A DNA stretch of 64,000 bases from Parapedobacter pyrenivorans_A (GCF_041925275.1 NZ_JBHEUZ010000010.1:1-64000); one strand, 5' to 3'. Numbered from the stretch's first letter, positions 8,316-17,985 are shown. Numbers and translations: made by a program. The notes: generated by a model not told the origin, from the sequence alone.

Positions 8316-9017
8316 ATGGCAAGCACTAATTTGAGCCGAGATATCGGGCGGATCGAACCTTCTACCATGGCAGACGTGGTGGAGCTGCGTTTACGGGAAT
8401 ACTTGAAAAAGAAAGCATTCAAACCCGGCGATGCGCTACCGAAGGAACTGGAGCTGGCCGAGGCATTGGATGTGAGCCGGAACGTGCTGCGCGAAGCATT
8501 GAGCCGCCTCAAGATGCTGGGCATGATCGAATCCAAGAAAAAACGCGGGATGGTCCTGGCCGAACCCGATGTGCTGGGCGGGTTCGAACGGGTGATGGAC
8601 CCGCTGATCCTGGATCAAAAGACACTGAAAGACCTGTTTGAACTTCGATTGGTGCTGGAAATGGGCCTGGCCGACGTGCTGTTTGTGCGTGCAACGGACC
8701 AGGACCTGAAGGAACTGGAACAGATCGTCAATAAGGAAGTAAACCAAATACAACTTCCTTTCAAAGTGAAATACGAAATCGCCTTCCACGGAAAGCTCTA
8801 CCAAATGAGCGGCAACGATACGCTGATGCGCTTCCAGAACATGCTGCTGCCCGTATTTGAATACGTGGTGAGTGAAGAAGCCAAATTAAACGGCGAGGCG
8901 AAAGTAGGGCGGGTAACCCATCGCGACCTGTTGGAACTGCTCAAGAAAGGTGGCCCCGAAGATTTCCGCCAAGGGATGAGGGAACACCTAAGCCCGCATT
9001 TTGAGCGGATAAAGTAG
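8316..9017 (+). CDS. GntR/FadR-family regulator of the sialic-acid locus (NanR-like)
   Basis: A 233-residue transcriptional regulator. An N-terminal GntR winged helix-turn-helix (about residues 12-83, with LPKELELAEALDVSRNVLREALSRLKMLGMIESKKKRG) is followed by a helical FCD ligand-binding domain (about 95-230, metal/ligand-type residues in DLFELRLVLEMGLA and IAFHGKLYQMSG). Its gene lies directly before the susC-to-transporter run, and an operator-like motif before its own gene reappears at the susC promoter. I infer a repressor responding to sialic acid or a catabolite, like FadR-family NanR of proteobacteria. It could instead also control the preceding galactonate genes; I found no motif copy there. 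Confidence 0.82.
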   Translation: MASTNLSRDIGRIEPSTMADVVELRLREYLKKKAFKPGDALPKELELAEALDVSRNVLREALSRLKMLGMIESKKKRGMVLAEPDVLGGFERVMDPLILDQKTLKDLFELRLVLEMGLADVLFVRATDQDLKELEQIVNKEVNQIQLPFKVKYEIAFHGKLYQMSGNDTLMRFQNMLLPVFEYVVSEEAKLNGEAKVGRVTHRDLLELLKKGGPEDFRQGMREHLSPHFERIK

Positions 9018-9100
9018 ATAAAACGCCCTAAGCCGAGCTCCCAAAGGAAATGAAACCATCATGATTTTTCAGACCACACTGGGGGATGAATAAATCTGAT

Positions 9101-9140
9101 AGCTTCATCACCGAAAAAAAGCAAATTTAAATAGATGAAA
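9101..9140 (+). repeat. Copy of the htpG leader sequence, upstream of susC
   Basis: The 20 bases at 9101-9120 are identical to 42691-42710 just before htpG, and similarity continues through an ATG followed by A-rich codons, with only one-base A indels. In both copies TTCATC and GATGAA could pair across the A-rich segment. Here the ATG at 9135 opens a 20-codon reading frame that ends at 9197, inside the operator. No product is claimed. Confidence 0.6.
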
Positions 9141-9147
9141 AAAATAT

Positions 9148-9179
9148 TTGGAAGTATGAAAGCAAAGCGTTTATATTTG
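9148..9179 (+). promoter_or_regulatory. Promoter of the susC-nan operon
   Basis: TTG at 9148-9150 and an exact -7 match TATATTTG at 9172-9179 are separated by 21 bases. Transcription should begin near 9184, leaving a leader of about 100 bases before the susC ATG. The candidate operator at 9184-9197 covers the predicted start. Confidence 0.65.
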
Positions 9180-9183
9180 TCAA

Positions 9184-9197
9184 TATGTTCTACATAA
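9184..9197. promoter_or_regulatory. Candidate operator (copy 2) at the susC transcription start
   Basis: TATGTTCTACATAA holds a perfect dyad, TATGT-TCT-ACATA, and shares 12 bases with the copy before the regulator gene. It begins four bases after the -7 box, a classical repressor position. Confidence 0.55.
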
Positions 9198-9283
9198 GGA
9201 CTATTAAACCAATTGGAATGATAAACTGGATGATGCGATTGAAAGCTTATTAGGAACCTTACTAAAAAAATAGACTTGAAATT

Positions 9284-12200
9284 ATGAGATTATTATCGTT
9301 ATCTATTTGTTTGCTTGTTGGTTGGATGAATTTTCCGATCCAAGTAGCGCACGCTCAAAACAACGTGGTGAGCGGTGTGGCCACCACCGTAGGCGGCGAG
9401 CCGTTGCAGGGCGTCACCGTTTCACTAAAAGACGTGAATGTACAGGCCCTTACCGATGCCGCTGGGCGCTATCGCCTGGATGTGCCCGCCGGGCATCGGG
9501 TACTTGTGTTCTCGGCAATCGGGTTCGAAACACAGGAATTGCCCATTCCTTCCTCCAACGTGCTCAATGTGGTGTTGGTCGAGTCGCAGTCGCACCTGGA
9601 CGAGGTGGTCGTGGTGGGCTACGGAACCCAGTCGCGGCGCACCATTACTTCCGCCATTACCCGGGTAGGCGGGGAGGTGCTGCAGGACATACCCATCAGC
9701 ACCGTTGGTGAAGGGCTAAAGGGCAAGGTGGCCGGGGCACGCGTGTACTCATCGAACAACACCCCGGGTGCCGACGCGATATTCCGGATCCGGGGCGGCT
9801 CTTCCATCAACAAAACCAACGACCCACTGGTACTGGTCGATGGGGTGGAAAGGGCTTTTTCGGGCATCAATCCCAATGACGTGGAATCCATCGAGGTGCT
9901 GAAGGATGCGGCATCGACGGCCATCTACGGCTCGCGGGCATCCAACGGCGTGGTCCTCATTACCACCAAGAAAGGGTCTGCATCAACGGCACCCCGTATT
10001 ACCTTTGATATGGACCTGGCCCACCAGCAGCCCGAAACACTGATTGATTTCATGAACGCCAGGGACTACATCAGCACGGTGCGGCCGGCGGTAGCCGTGA
10101 GCTCCAACCCGCAATATAACAACGCCTCGGGCTATTCTGCCAGTTCGGGCAATGACGAAAACTCGATCTATTCCACGCGCTACCTTCAGCCGGGCGAAGC
10201 GGTCCCCGCCGGATACGGCTCCATGCCCGACCCGCTCGACCCCAGCAAAACGCTCATATACCAAGATAACGACTACCAATCGCTGATGTACCGCGACGTG
10301 CTCTGGCAGAACTACTACCTTGGCATAGACGGCGGCAATGAGTTTATCCGGTACGCCGCCAGTGGCGGCTATACGGACGATGGGGGCGTGGCGTTGGGTA
10401 CGGGATACTCACGGTACAGCGCCCGCGCCCGCTCGGATGTCAAAATATCGGACCGCCTTTCGCTGAATACGGCTTTCGATTTTTCGAGTACGCTGTCGAG
10501 CGAGTTCGAAAACCAGATGAACGTCATCGCCCGTGGGCTCGCCACACCGGCCACCCAAAAGGTTTATTATGCCGATGGACGCCCCACACCGGGCTATAAC
10601 GCGTCTTCCCCAAACCCGGTTTGGTGGGACTACACGCGGGATCAGACGGATAAGAACAGACGGCTGGCATTGATCGGCGGGTTGGACTACCGCATTGTAG
10701 ACCAGCTGAAGGCGAACGTACAGCTCTCCAATTACAACCACGTTGTCCAAGCCGATTATTTCGAAAAAGCCCATGAATTCAGTGGTCTGCGGACCACCAG
10801 GTCGCGGTTCGGTGAACTGGGCCGGACCAAACTGGACGCCTACCTTTCTTACGACCAGCGCTTCCGGAATACGCATGCACTCTCCGGAACGGTGGGCTAC
10901 TCATACCAAGTAACCGACAACAAAACGTTTTCGGCGAGCGCTACGGGGGCCAGCTCGGACAAGGTGCCCACGCTGACCGCCGGACCCAACAAGACGGGGG
11001 CCGACAGCAACTTCGAGAAGGAAGTGTTGATCGGTTACTTCGGGCGGCTATCTTACGACTACCTCCAAAAATACCTGTTGATGGCCACGTTCCGGTTCGA
11101 CGGGTCGTCTTTATTTGCCGAAGAGAACCGCTGGGGCTTCTTCCCCGGTGTTTCCGGCGGCTGGGTGGTCTCTGAAGAGAATTTCTTGCACGGCAGCCCG
11201 GTGGTGAACTACCTCAAGCTCAGGGCGAGCTACGGCCAAACCGGCAACAATTCCATCGGCCTGTATGATGCATTGGGAAGGTACGCAACCGATGCACGGT
11301 ACAACGGCAATGCGGGTATCGTTCCCGCAACGATGCCCAACCGCGATTTGACCTGGGAAACGTCGACCCAACTCGATGCCGGGTTTGATCTGAGCATCGT
11401 GAAAAACCGGATTTCCATCAGTGCCGATTACTTCAACAAGATTACGGAAGACCTGCTATTCAGCATGCAGCTGCCCAATACCAGCGGATTCAGCACGGTA
11501 CAGACCAACATCGGCAAGGTGCGGTTCCATGGATACGATTTCGAAGTCTCTTCCAAAAACATAACCGGAGGCGCTTTCTCATGGGATTCGAAGTTGACGT
11601 GGAGTTTTGTGAAGAACAAGGTGCTGGAACTGCCCGACAATGGCCGCGAAAGGAACAGGATAGGTGGCATCACGCTGGCCGATGGGACGGCTTTCGGCGG
11701 CACTGCCGAGGGGGAACCCCTGTATAGGTATTACGGCTATACGGTAGACCACATCCTCCAGAATGCCCAACAGGCGGCCAACGCCCGCTACGACGAAAGT
11801 GCACGGGGCTGGGATCCGGCAGACGGCCAAAGTGTACGCGGCCGCAAGCTGCCCGGCGACTACGAATGGCTGGATCGCGATGGCGACAACCGGATTACCA
11901 GCAGGGACCAATTCGAACTCGGTGTAACGGTGCCCCACACCACGGGCGGGCTCAACAACTCATTTTCATACAAGCAGTTCAGCTTGAATGTCTTCGTCGA
12001 CTGGGCACTGGGGCACTCGATCAACCACAATGCCTACATGCGCTACTTCATGAACACCTTTGCAAACAACTACACGTTGGTAGACGAGGTGAAGAAGGCC
12101 TGGACGGGCGAGGGGGACGATACGAAGTATGCTCGGTTTACGGCGAACGATCCGGACGTGGGCAATTCCAATTTCTCGCGCACATCTGACGTATTCAATT

Positions 12201-12445
12201 ACAGAGGCGACTACCTCTGCATACGCGAAGTCAGTCTGTTGTACCGGGTGCCCGAGAAGGTGTTCAGCCGATTGGGGATCAAGGACCTCACATTCACACT
12301 GTCTGGAAACAACCTCCATTATTTCTCTGCGGTGCAGGGCATGGGTATCTCTCCCGAAGTGGGTGCATCCACCACTTACAACGCATCTTATTACAATTAC
12401 CCTCCGATTCGCAGATTTTCCTTCGGAGCCAAAATCACCTTATAA
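9284..12445 (+). CDS. SusC-family TonB-dependent outer-membrane transporter
   Basis: A 1053-residue TonB-dependent receptor that would import sialylated or sialic-acid glycans across the outer membrane with the SusD lipoprotein as lid. A signal peptide (residues 1-24, cleaved after AHA) precedes a carboxypeptidase-regulatory-like domain (about 28-105), the SusC hallmark HLDEVVVVGYGTQ (about 105-117), a plug (about 118-230, including GADAIFRIRGGSSIN and STAIYGSRASNGVVLITTKKG) and a 22-strand-type barrel ending in the usual aromatic-rich tail (RRFSFGAKITL). First gene of an eight-gene run; it has its own promoter and operator. The SusD gene starts 12 bases downstream. Confidence 0.95.
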   Translation: MRLLSLSICLLVGWMNFPIQVAHAQNNVVSGVATTVGGEPLQGVTVSLKDVNVQALTDAAGRYRLDVPAGHRVLVFSAIGFETQELPIPSSNVLNVVLVESQSHLDEVVVVGYGTQSRRTITSAITRVGGEVLQDIPISTVGEGLKGKVAGARVYSSNNTPGADAIFRIRGGSSINKTNDPLVLVDGVERAFSGINPNDVESIEVLKDAASTAIYGSRASNGVVLITTKKGSASTAPRITFDMDLAHQQPETLIDFMNARDYISTVRPAVAVSSNPQYNNASGYSASSGNDENSIYSTRYLQPGEAVPAGYGSMPDPLDPSKTLIYQDNDYQSLMYRDVLWQNYYLGIDGGNEFIRYAASGGYTDDGGVALGTGYSRYSARARSDVKISDRLSLNTAFDFSSTLSSEFENQMNVIARGLATPATQKVYYADGRPTPGYNASSPNPVWWDYTRDQTDKNRRLALIGGLDYRIVDQLKANVQLSNYNHVVQADYFEKAHEFSGLRTTRSRFGELGRTKLDAYLSYDQRFRNTHALSGTVGYSYQVTDNKTFSASATGASSDKVPTLTAGPNKTGADSNFEKEVLIGYFGRLSYDYLQKYLLMATFRFDGSSLFAEENRWGFFPGVSGGWVVSEENFLHGSPVVNYLKLRASYGQTGNNSIGLYDALGRYATDARYNGNAGIVPATMPNRDLTWETSTQLDAGFDLSIVKNRISISADYFNKITEDLLFSMQLPNTSGFSTVQTNIGKVRFHGYDFEVSSKNITGGAFSWDSKLTWSFVKNKVLELPDNGRERNRIGGITLADGTAFGGTAEGEPLYRYYGYTVDHILQNAQQAANARYDESARGWDPADGQSVRGRKLPGDYEWLDRDGDNRITSRDQFELGVTVPHTTGGLNNSFSYKQFSLNVFVDWALGHSINHNAYMRYFMNTFANNYTLVDEVKKAWTGEGDDTKYARFTANDPDVGNSNFSRTSDVFNYRGDYLCIREVSLLYRVPEKVFSRLGIKDLTFTLSGNNLHYFSAVQGMGISPEVGASTTYNASYYNYPPIRRFSFGAKITL

Positions 12446-12457
12446 GACTACGGAATT

Positions 12458-13897
12458 ATGAAAGTTACATTATATCTTATCGCTGGAATGGCCACCTGCT
12501 CGCTGGCATTCCATGCCTGCCACGATAAATTGAACGTTGACCTGGAAAGTGCCATTACCGCCAACTCGATGTGGGCAAGCGAAGGCGATGCCAAGGCGGC
12601 CGTTTACGGTACATTCAATAAATTCAGGTCGACGTTTTCGGCAGCATACATTTTCTGGGGCGAATACCGCTCGGGCTTATGGGGTGCTGGATTGGCGACC
12701 AACGCAACCTACAGCGATCCGTTTTCCAATCAGCTGAACAGCACACATACCCACGCAAACTGGGCCAACCTGTATACAACCATCAACGATTGCAACCTGA
12801 TCTTGAAATATACGCCCAACATCCAATTCACCAACGAGTCTGAAAAAAACCAGGTGCTGGCCAATGCGCTTTTCGTGCGTGCTTTCTGCTACTATTGGAT
12901 CGGCCGGGTTTGGGGGGATGCTCCCGTGCTGCTGAACGGTTTCGAATCGGGGCAGCAGGACGACCTGTATCCATCGCGCGAACCTGCCGACCGCGTGTTT
13001 GAACAGGTGGGTGCCGACTTGCACGCGGCGGCGGGTTTGATGCCCGACGGGGTGCTGGACAAGGACCTCGCGTCGAAGGCCGCGATAAACCTGCTGCTGG
13101 CCGACTACCAGTTGTGGATGGCGAAGGTGCGGGGAGGAGGAACGGCTTCGTTGAATGCCGCGAAACAGGCGGTGGACCAAGTGCTGGCCAATACCAACTA
13201 TTCCTTGATGGATAACTTCGCCAGCGTGTTTGCTTCCGAACAAAACCAAGAGATCGTTTTTGCATGGAGTTTTGTGCAAGACGAGTATACAGGCGGGTAC
13301 CCGGCCGATTTCCTAGTGCCCTTGCAGTACATATCTGCCGAGTATATTGAAAACCCGATCAAGGTGGGGACACACCAACAGTGGATTTTCCTGACGGAGG
13401 ATTACAAGGCCTTCCTCTCGGAAGATGACCGCGACCGCCGCACGGACGTAAGCTTCGAGACATTTTTCGATGCGCCCAAAAACTCGTCGTTCCAGTGGAT
13501 CAATAAATTCGCCGGGAGCTGGGAAAACCAAACCCGTATTTTCGATTCGGACATTGTGGTTTATCGCTATGCCGATGCGTTGCTGATGAGCGCCGAGATC
13601 GAGCATGCATTGAACAACGCGCCACTGGCGATAGAACGGTTGAACGAAGTGGCCGAGCGCGCCTATGGCGTAGCCGATTTCTATCCGAACAGCCTATCGC
13701 CCCAGGAGATAGACCGGGCCATCCTCAACGAACGCAAGAAGGAGTTTGTGGCGGAGGGGAAAATCTGGTGGGACTTGATCCGCTTCGGTGTCGTATTTGA
13801 CGAGGTGCCTACGCTGGCCGGCCGTGAGAACGAACAGGGTGTTCTCCTATGGCCACTGCACGATTCTTCCATCAATACAAACCCGAATATCCAATAG
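12458..13897 (+). CDS. SusD/RagB-family glycan-binding lipoprotein
   Basis: A 479-residue surface lipoprotein that captures glycan and delivers it to its SusC partner. The signal peptide ends at a lipobox-like Cys21 (AFHAC). SusD/RagB features include the helical TPR-like body, LFVRAFCYYWIGRVWGDAPVLL (about residues 130-150), DLASKAAINLLLADYQLWMA, and the C-terminal YADALLMSAEIEHALN followed by RKKEFVAEGKIWWDLIRFG. Length is normal. It sits between susC and the sulfatase gene, whose ATG follows the stop codon with no gap, indicating one mRNA and translational coupling. Confidence 0.95.
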   Translation: MKVTLYLIAGMATCSLAFHACHDKLNVDLESAITANSMWASEGDAKAAVYGTFNKFRSTFSAAYIFWGEYRSGLWGAGLATNATYSDPFSNQLNSTHTHANWANLYTTINDCNLILKYTPNIQFTNESEKNQVLANALFVRAFCYYWIGRVWGDAPVLLNGFESGQQDDLYPSREPADRVFEQVGADLHAAAGLMPDGVLDKDLASKAAINLLLADYQLWMAKVRGGGTASLNAAKQAVDQVLANTNYSLMDNFASVFASEQNQEIVFAWSFVQDEYTGGYPADFLVPLQYISAEYIENPIKVGTHQQWIFLTEDYKAFLSEDDRDRRTDVSFETFFDAPKNSSFQWINKFAGSWENQTRIFDSDIVVYRYADALLMSAEIEHALNNAPLAIERLNEVAERAYGVADFYPNSLSPQEIDRAILNERKKEFVAEGKIWWDLIRFGVVFDEVPTLAGRENEQGVLLWPLHDSSINTNPNIQ

Positions 13898-15334
13898 ATG
13901 CATATAGCTAGATGGTGCAGCCTGCTGCTTTGTCTCCTGGCCAGCCCGGCTATGGGGCAACAGCCCAACATCTTGTTTATTGCGGTGGATGACCTGCGGC
14001 CGCAGCTGGCGTGTTACGGCGATCGCGTAGCGATTACGCCGCACACGGACAGGCTGGCGCAAAGGGGCGTGGTTTTCAACCGCGCCTATTGCCAGCAGGC
14101 GGTATGTGCGCCGTCGCGTGCTTCCGTGCTGACGGGCAGGCGGCCGGATGCAACCCGGGTATGGGACTTGAAAACCCATTTCAGGGCTGCACTGCCCCAC
14201 GCCATTACCTTGCCGCAGTATTTCAAGGTGCATGGCTATGAGGCGCGGAGTGTGGGTAAGATATACCACGACCCGGCAAACGCCCAGGACCGGATTTCCT
14301 GGTCTGCCCCCGAGGTGATGGCGGTTACGGGTCATGCGGGCCCCAAATATGTACGCAGCGAGAACCTAGCCGGCGGTACATCGTGGAAGGCGGCAGCGAC
14401 CGAATGTGCCGATGTGCCGGATAGCGCCTACGTGGATGGAAAAGTGGCCGATGCGGCGGTGCAGCTGCTGCGTGAATTGAAAGATACCGCATTCTTCCTG
14501 GCCGTGGGATTCCGTAGGCCGCACCTCCCTTTCTCGGCCCCGAAACGGTACTGGGACCTGTATCAAACGGATGCCATCCCCTTGCCTTGGCCCGACCGCG
14601 CCCCCCTTGGCGCACCGGCGATCGCACTGCATACGGGGGTGGAATTGCGGGGGTACACCGATATGCCCGATGCGGGGCCGCTTCCGCCGGGCAGCATACG
14701 GGAGCTGCGCCATGGATACTATGCGGGTATTTCGTACATAGACGCGCAGATAGGCAAGCTGCTCGACGAATTGGAGCGGCTGGGGTTGCTGCAGAATACG
14801 TTGATCGTATTATGGAGCGACCACGGTTTCCACCTGGGCGAATTGGGCCTGTGGTGCAAAACGACTAACTTTGAGACAGACACGCGCGTGCCGCTCATCA
14901 TCTCGTCGCCATTACTGGAGAATAAAGCTGCGCATAGCGATGCGCTCGTCGAGCTGGTCGACATCTATCCCACGCTGTTGGAACTGGCGGGGTTGCCCAT
15001 ACCGGACGATTTGGATGGGACGAGCATGGCGCCGCTGATAGCAGAGCCGGGGCGCGACTGGAAGAAGGCGGCGTTCAGCCAATTTCCCCGGCCGTGGATG
15101 TACAAGGCCAAGCCGGAAGTGATGGGCTATTCCGTGAGGATACGGGATTACCGGTATACGGAATGGCGCAACATGGATAGCGGCGTGGTGGTGGACAGCG
15201 AATTGTACCACTATGGCGCCGATGATATTGAGCACCGGAATTTGGCCGGTAATCCCGACTTTCGGGCGACGGAGAAATCGATGAAGCAATTGCTGGATGG
15301 AGGCTGGAAACAGGCCCTGCCCAGCGACAACTAA
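13898..15334 (+). CDS. Type I sulfatase (iduronate-2-sulfatase-like)
   Basis: A 478-residue secreted or periplasmic sulfatase. After a signal peptide (cleaved near MGQQ, residue 22) come the metal-binding DDLRPQLACYGD, then the formylglycine motif C70-A-P-S-R74 followed by ASVLTGRRPDATRVWDL, the pattern of the iduronate-2-sulfatase-like S1_7 group. The second metal site LWSDHGFHLGELGLWCKTTNFETDTRVPLI lies about residues 307-335. Cys70 needs conversion to formylglycine by an anaerobic or FGE-type maturase that is not in this window. Its place between susD and the sialidase suggests removal of sulfate from sialylated, mucin-like glycans; specificity is inferred. Confidence 0.92.
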   Translation: MHIARWCSLLLCLLASPAMGQQPNILFIAVDDLRPQLACYGDRVAITPHTDRLAQRGVVFNRAYCQQAVCAPSRASVLTGRRPDATRVWDLKTHFRAALPHAITLPQYFKVHGYEARSVGKIYHDPANAQDRISWSAPEVMAVTGHAGPKYVRSENLAGGTSWKAAATECADVPDSAYVDGKVADAAVQLLRELKDTAFFLAVGFRRPHLPFSAPKRYWDLYQTDAIPLPWPDRAPLGAPAIALHTGVELRGYTDMPDAGPLPPGSIRELRHGYYAGISYIDAQIGKLLDELERLGLLQNTLIVLWSDHGFHLGELGLWCKTTNFETDTRVPLIISSPLLENKAAHSDALVELVDIYPTLLELAGLPIPDDLDGTSMAPLIAEPGRDWKKAAFSQFPRPWMYKAKPEVMGYSVRIRDYRYTEWRNMDSGVVVDSELYHYGADDIEHRNLAGNPDFRATEKSMKQLLDGGWKQALPSDN

Positions 15335-15348
15335 TAATAAAACGTAAG

Positions 15349-17019
15349 ATGATGATCAGATTCCCCCTTTTTTTCGCTGCCTTTTTACAGGGTATGGCGG
15401 CTTTTGCGCAGCGGCCGGCCATACAGATCGAGCAGACCCAATACCAGGTGCCCGTGCTGTCGCACAAAGCATACAATGCCGTTTTGCGGCTGAAGATGAC
15501 CGTACCCCCCGGGGGAGGCACCACCTTGGATGGATTGACCATCGATTTGACGGGAACGACAGACCCCACAGCGATCCGGTCGGTCGACGTACTTTACACG
15601 GGGGCCGACTCGGTGTGGAAGGGCGGTTTGGAAAATCCGCAGGCCGTATTCGGGTCGTCGGGCAAGGTGAGGGCGCAAGTTTCGATTGCGGGCAGACGGC
15701 CCCTGCAGGAAGGGACCCATTTTTTCTGGGTTTCGTATGCGCTTGCCGACCGCGCCGATGCAGGCGCCTACGTAGGAAGTGCGTGCACAAAAGCGACCTT
15801 CGGCACGGATGAGGTGGTTCCTGCCCGGCATAACGGCCCGATACGGCAACGCACCGGTGTGGCCTTGCGCCAACACATGCAAGATGGCGTGCACACCTCC
15901 CGGATACCGGGCCTGGCCACCACCAACAAGGGTACCTTGCTGGCTATCTTCGATGCCCGCTATGAAAGTGCACGCGACCTGCAGGGACACATGGATATCG
16001 GGCTGCACCGCAGCACGGATGGCGGGCAAACCTGGGAGCCGTTGCAGATAGCGATGGACATGGGCGAATGGGGCGGACTGCCGCAAAGGTTCAACGGCGT
16101 ATCCGATGCGTGCATATTGGTCGACAAAAATTCGGATGCCATCTATATCGCCGGCTTATGGATGTATGGTGTAATCGGTGATGATGGCAACTGGGTGGAA
16201 GGGCTAACCGATACGAGCACCGTGTGGAACCACCAGTGGCGTACCAAAGGGTCCCAACCTGGTTTCGGCGTGAAGCAGACCTCCCAATTCCTCGTGGTGA
16301 AGAGTACGGACGACGGGAAGACCTGGGGCGAACCCATGAACCTGACCGAGCATTGCAAGCGGGCCGAGTGGTGGCTGTGGGCACCGGCGCCGGGCGCAGG
16401 TATTACGATGCGCGATGGTACGCTGGTGTTCCCAACCCAAGGACGGGATGCCGTGGGCAAGTCATTTTCCAACATCACCTACAGCAAAGACGGCGGCAAG
16501 ACCTGGCAGACCAGCAACCCGGCCCTGGACGTGCCCGCCGGCACGACCGAATGCGCGGTGGTGGAGCGCACGGACGGATCGCTGATGCTGAACATGCGGG
16601 CGAACAGCAACCGGGGCAACGAGGGCCCCGACAACGGACGTGCCATAGCGGTGACCCATGACCTTGGGAATACGTGGCACGAACATCCCACGTCGTTCCG
16701 AGCATTACCCGAGCCGACCTGCATGGCCAGCTTGTATACCCACGAATATACCACCAGTGGCGAAACCAAGCGGGTATTGATTTTCCTGAACCCCCATTCA
16801 AAGACAGCCCGCGAGGACATGACGCTGAAGGTCAGTTTCGATGATGGCCTCACGTGGCCGGAAGCGAATTGGGTATTGCTCGATGAAGGGCGGAGCAGGG
16901 GCTATTCGTGCATAACCAGCGTAGACGACGGGCATATCGGCGTGCTATACGAAAGCAGCCAAGCAGACCTGGTGTTCCAACGGATTCCGCTAGGTGAATT
17001 GACCGATCCCGGCCGGTAA
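15349..17019 (+). CDS. nanH: GH33 exo-sialidase
   Basis: A 556-residue sialidase (neuraminidase) releasing terminal sialic acids. A signal peptide (residues 1-22, ending AFAQ) is followed by an N-terminal beta-sandwich domain (about 25-165) and a six-bladed catalytic propeller. The RIP motif carries the first catalytic arginine, R185. Five Asp-box repeats are visible: STDGGQTW, STDDGKTW, SKDGGKTW, THDLGNTW and SFDDGLTW. The nucleophile region shows TTECAVVE, the second arginine LNMRANSNRG, and a C-terminal GYSCIT tyrosine. Layout is that of Bacteroides GH33 enzymes. It lies 14 bases after the sulfatase gene and before the lyase gene, in one operon. Confidence 0.95.
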   Translation: MMIRFPLFFAAFLQGMAAFAQRPAIQIEQTQYQVPVLSHKAYNAVLRLKMTVPPGGGTTLDGLTIDLTGTTDPTAIRSVDVLYTGADSVWKGGLENPQAVFGSSGKVRAQVSIAGRRPLQEGTHFFWVSYALADRADAGAYVGSACTKATFGTDEVVPARHNGPIRQRTGVALRQHMQDGVHTSRIPGLATTNKGTLLAIFDARYESARDLQGHMDIGLHRSTDGGQTWEPLQIAMDMGEWGGLPQRFNGVSDACILVDKNSDAIYIAGLWMYGVIGDDGNWVEGLTDTSTVWNHQWRTKGSQPGFGVKQTSQFLVVKSTDDGKTWGEPMNLTEHCKRAEWWLWAPAPGAGITMRDGTLVFPTQGRDAVGKSFSNITYSKDGGKTWQTSNPALDVPAGTTECAVVERTDGSLMLNMRANSNRGNEGPDNGRAIAVTHDLGNTWHEHPTSFRALPEPTCMASLYTHEYTTSGETKRVLIFLNPHSKTAREDMTLKVSFDDGLTWPEANWVLLDEGRSRGYSCITSVDDGHIGVLYESSQADLVFQRIPLGELTDPGR

Positions 17020-17055
17020 AACGTAATTGATGACCGAATTTAAATTTTCAAATAA

Positions 17056-17985
17056 ATGAACAAGATACAAGGTTTAATAGCAGCTACATTTTCTACCTTC
17101 AACGAAGACGGTACGGTTAATCTGGGGCCGATACCGGCCATCGTCGACAAATTGGTTGACGACGGGTTGAAAGGCGTGTTCATATGCGGCACCAACGGGG
17201 AGGGCCCGAACCTCACGGTGGAAGAACGGATGGCCGTGGCGGAGGCTTATGTGGAAGCGGCAAAGGGCAGGCTCCTGGTGTTCGTGCACGTAGGGCACCC
17301 GTCCGTCGCCGACTGCCGCACGTTGGCGGCACATGCCGAGCAGATCGGTGCCGACGCCGTGTCGGCGGTGGCGGCTTTTTATTTCAAGCCGGCCAATGTG
17401 GCCAACCTGGCGGATTGCATGGCGCAGATCGCAGCCGCAGCGCCCAACACGCCCTTTTACTATTACCACATCCCCGCGCTGACCGGCGTGGGCATGGACA
17501 TGCTGGAGTTCCTGCGGCTGGGGGAGGAACGTATCCCCAACTTGGCCGGTATTAAATATACGGCAGCCACCCTACATGAATATCAGGCGTGCCTGAATTA
17601 CAAAGCGGGTAAGTTTGATGTGCTATATGGTTATGACGAATTGTTGCTGCCTGCGCTAGCCGTGGGCGCGCAGGGGGCTGTGGGCAGCACCTATAATTTT
17701 GCCGCACCGTTGTACCTGCGCGTCATGGAGCTCTTTAAAGGTGGGCACCTGCACGAGGCGCAGCAGCTACAGCTCCGGTTGGTGAACATGATCCGCGAGA
17801 TGGTGAAGTATTCGCCAATCCCGGCGCAAAAGGCGATCATGGAAATGGTGGGCTTTGATCTCGGTCCGACCCGGCTGCCGCTCAATGCCCTGCAGGCGGA
17901 AGAAAAGGAGCAGCTGCGGGCGAATTTGGAAGCGATCGGTTTTTTGGGGGCATTGCAGGCAGTGACCACAACCCCGCGTCTATGA
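17056..17985 (+). CDS. nanA: N-acetylneuraminate lyase
   Basis: A 309-residue class I aldolase of the DHDPS/NAL family, splitting N-acetylneuraminate into pyruvate and N-acetylmannosamine in the cytoplasm. Family motifs are CGTNGEGPNLTVEER (the pyruvate-carboxylate GTxGE loop), VSAVAAFYFKPAN, the catalytic tyrosine in FYYYHIPALTGVG, the Schiff-base lysine in AGIKYTA (about residue 164), and YGYDELLLPALAVGAQGAVGSTYN, which is closer to NanA than to DapA. The gene overlaps the downstream epimerase gene by ATGA. Downstream steps (epimerase NanE, kinase, NagA/NagB) are not in the window. Confidence 0.93.
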   Translation: MNKIQGLIAATFSTFNEDGTVNLGPIPAIVDKLVDDGLKGVFICGTNGEGPNLTVEERMAVAEAYVEAAKGRLLVFVHVGHPSVADCRTLAAHAEQIGADAVSAVAAFYFKPANVANLADCMAQIAAAAPNTPFYYYHIPALTGVGMDMLEFLRLGEERIPNLAGIKYTAATLHEYQACLNYKAGKFDVLYGYDELLLPALAVGAQGAVGSTYNFAAPLYLRVMELFKGGHLHEAQQLQLRLVNMIREMVKYSPIPAQKAIMEMVGFDLGPTRLPLNALQAEEKEQLRANLEAIGFLGALQAVTTTPRL

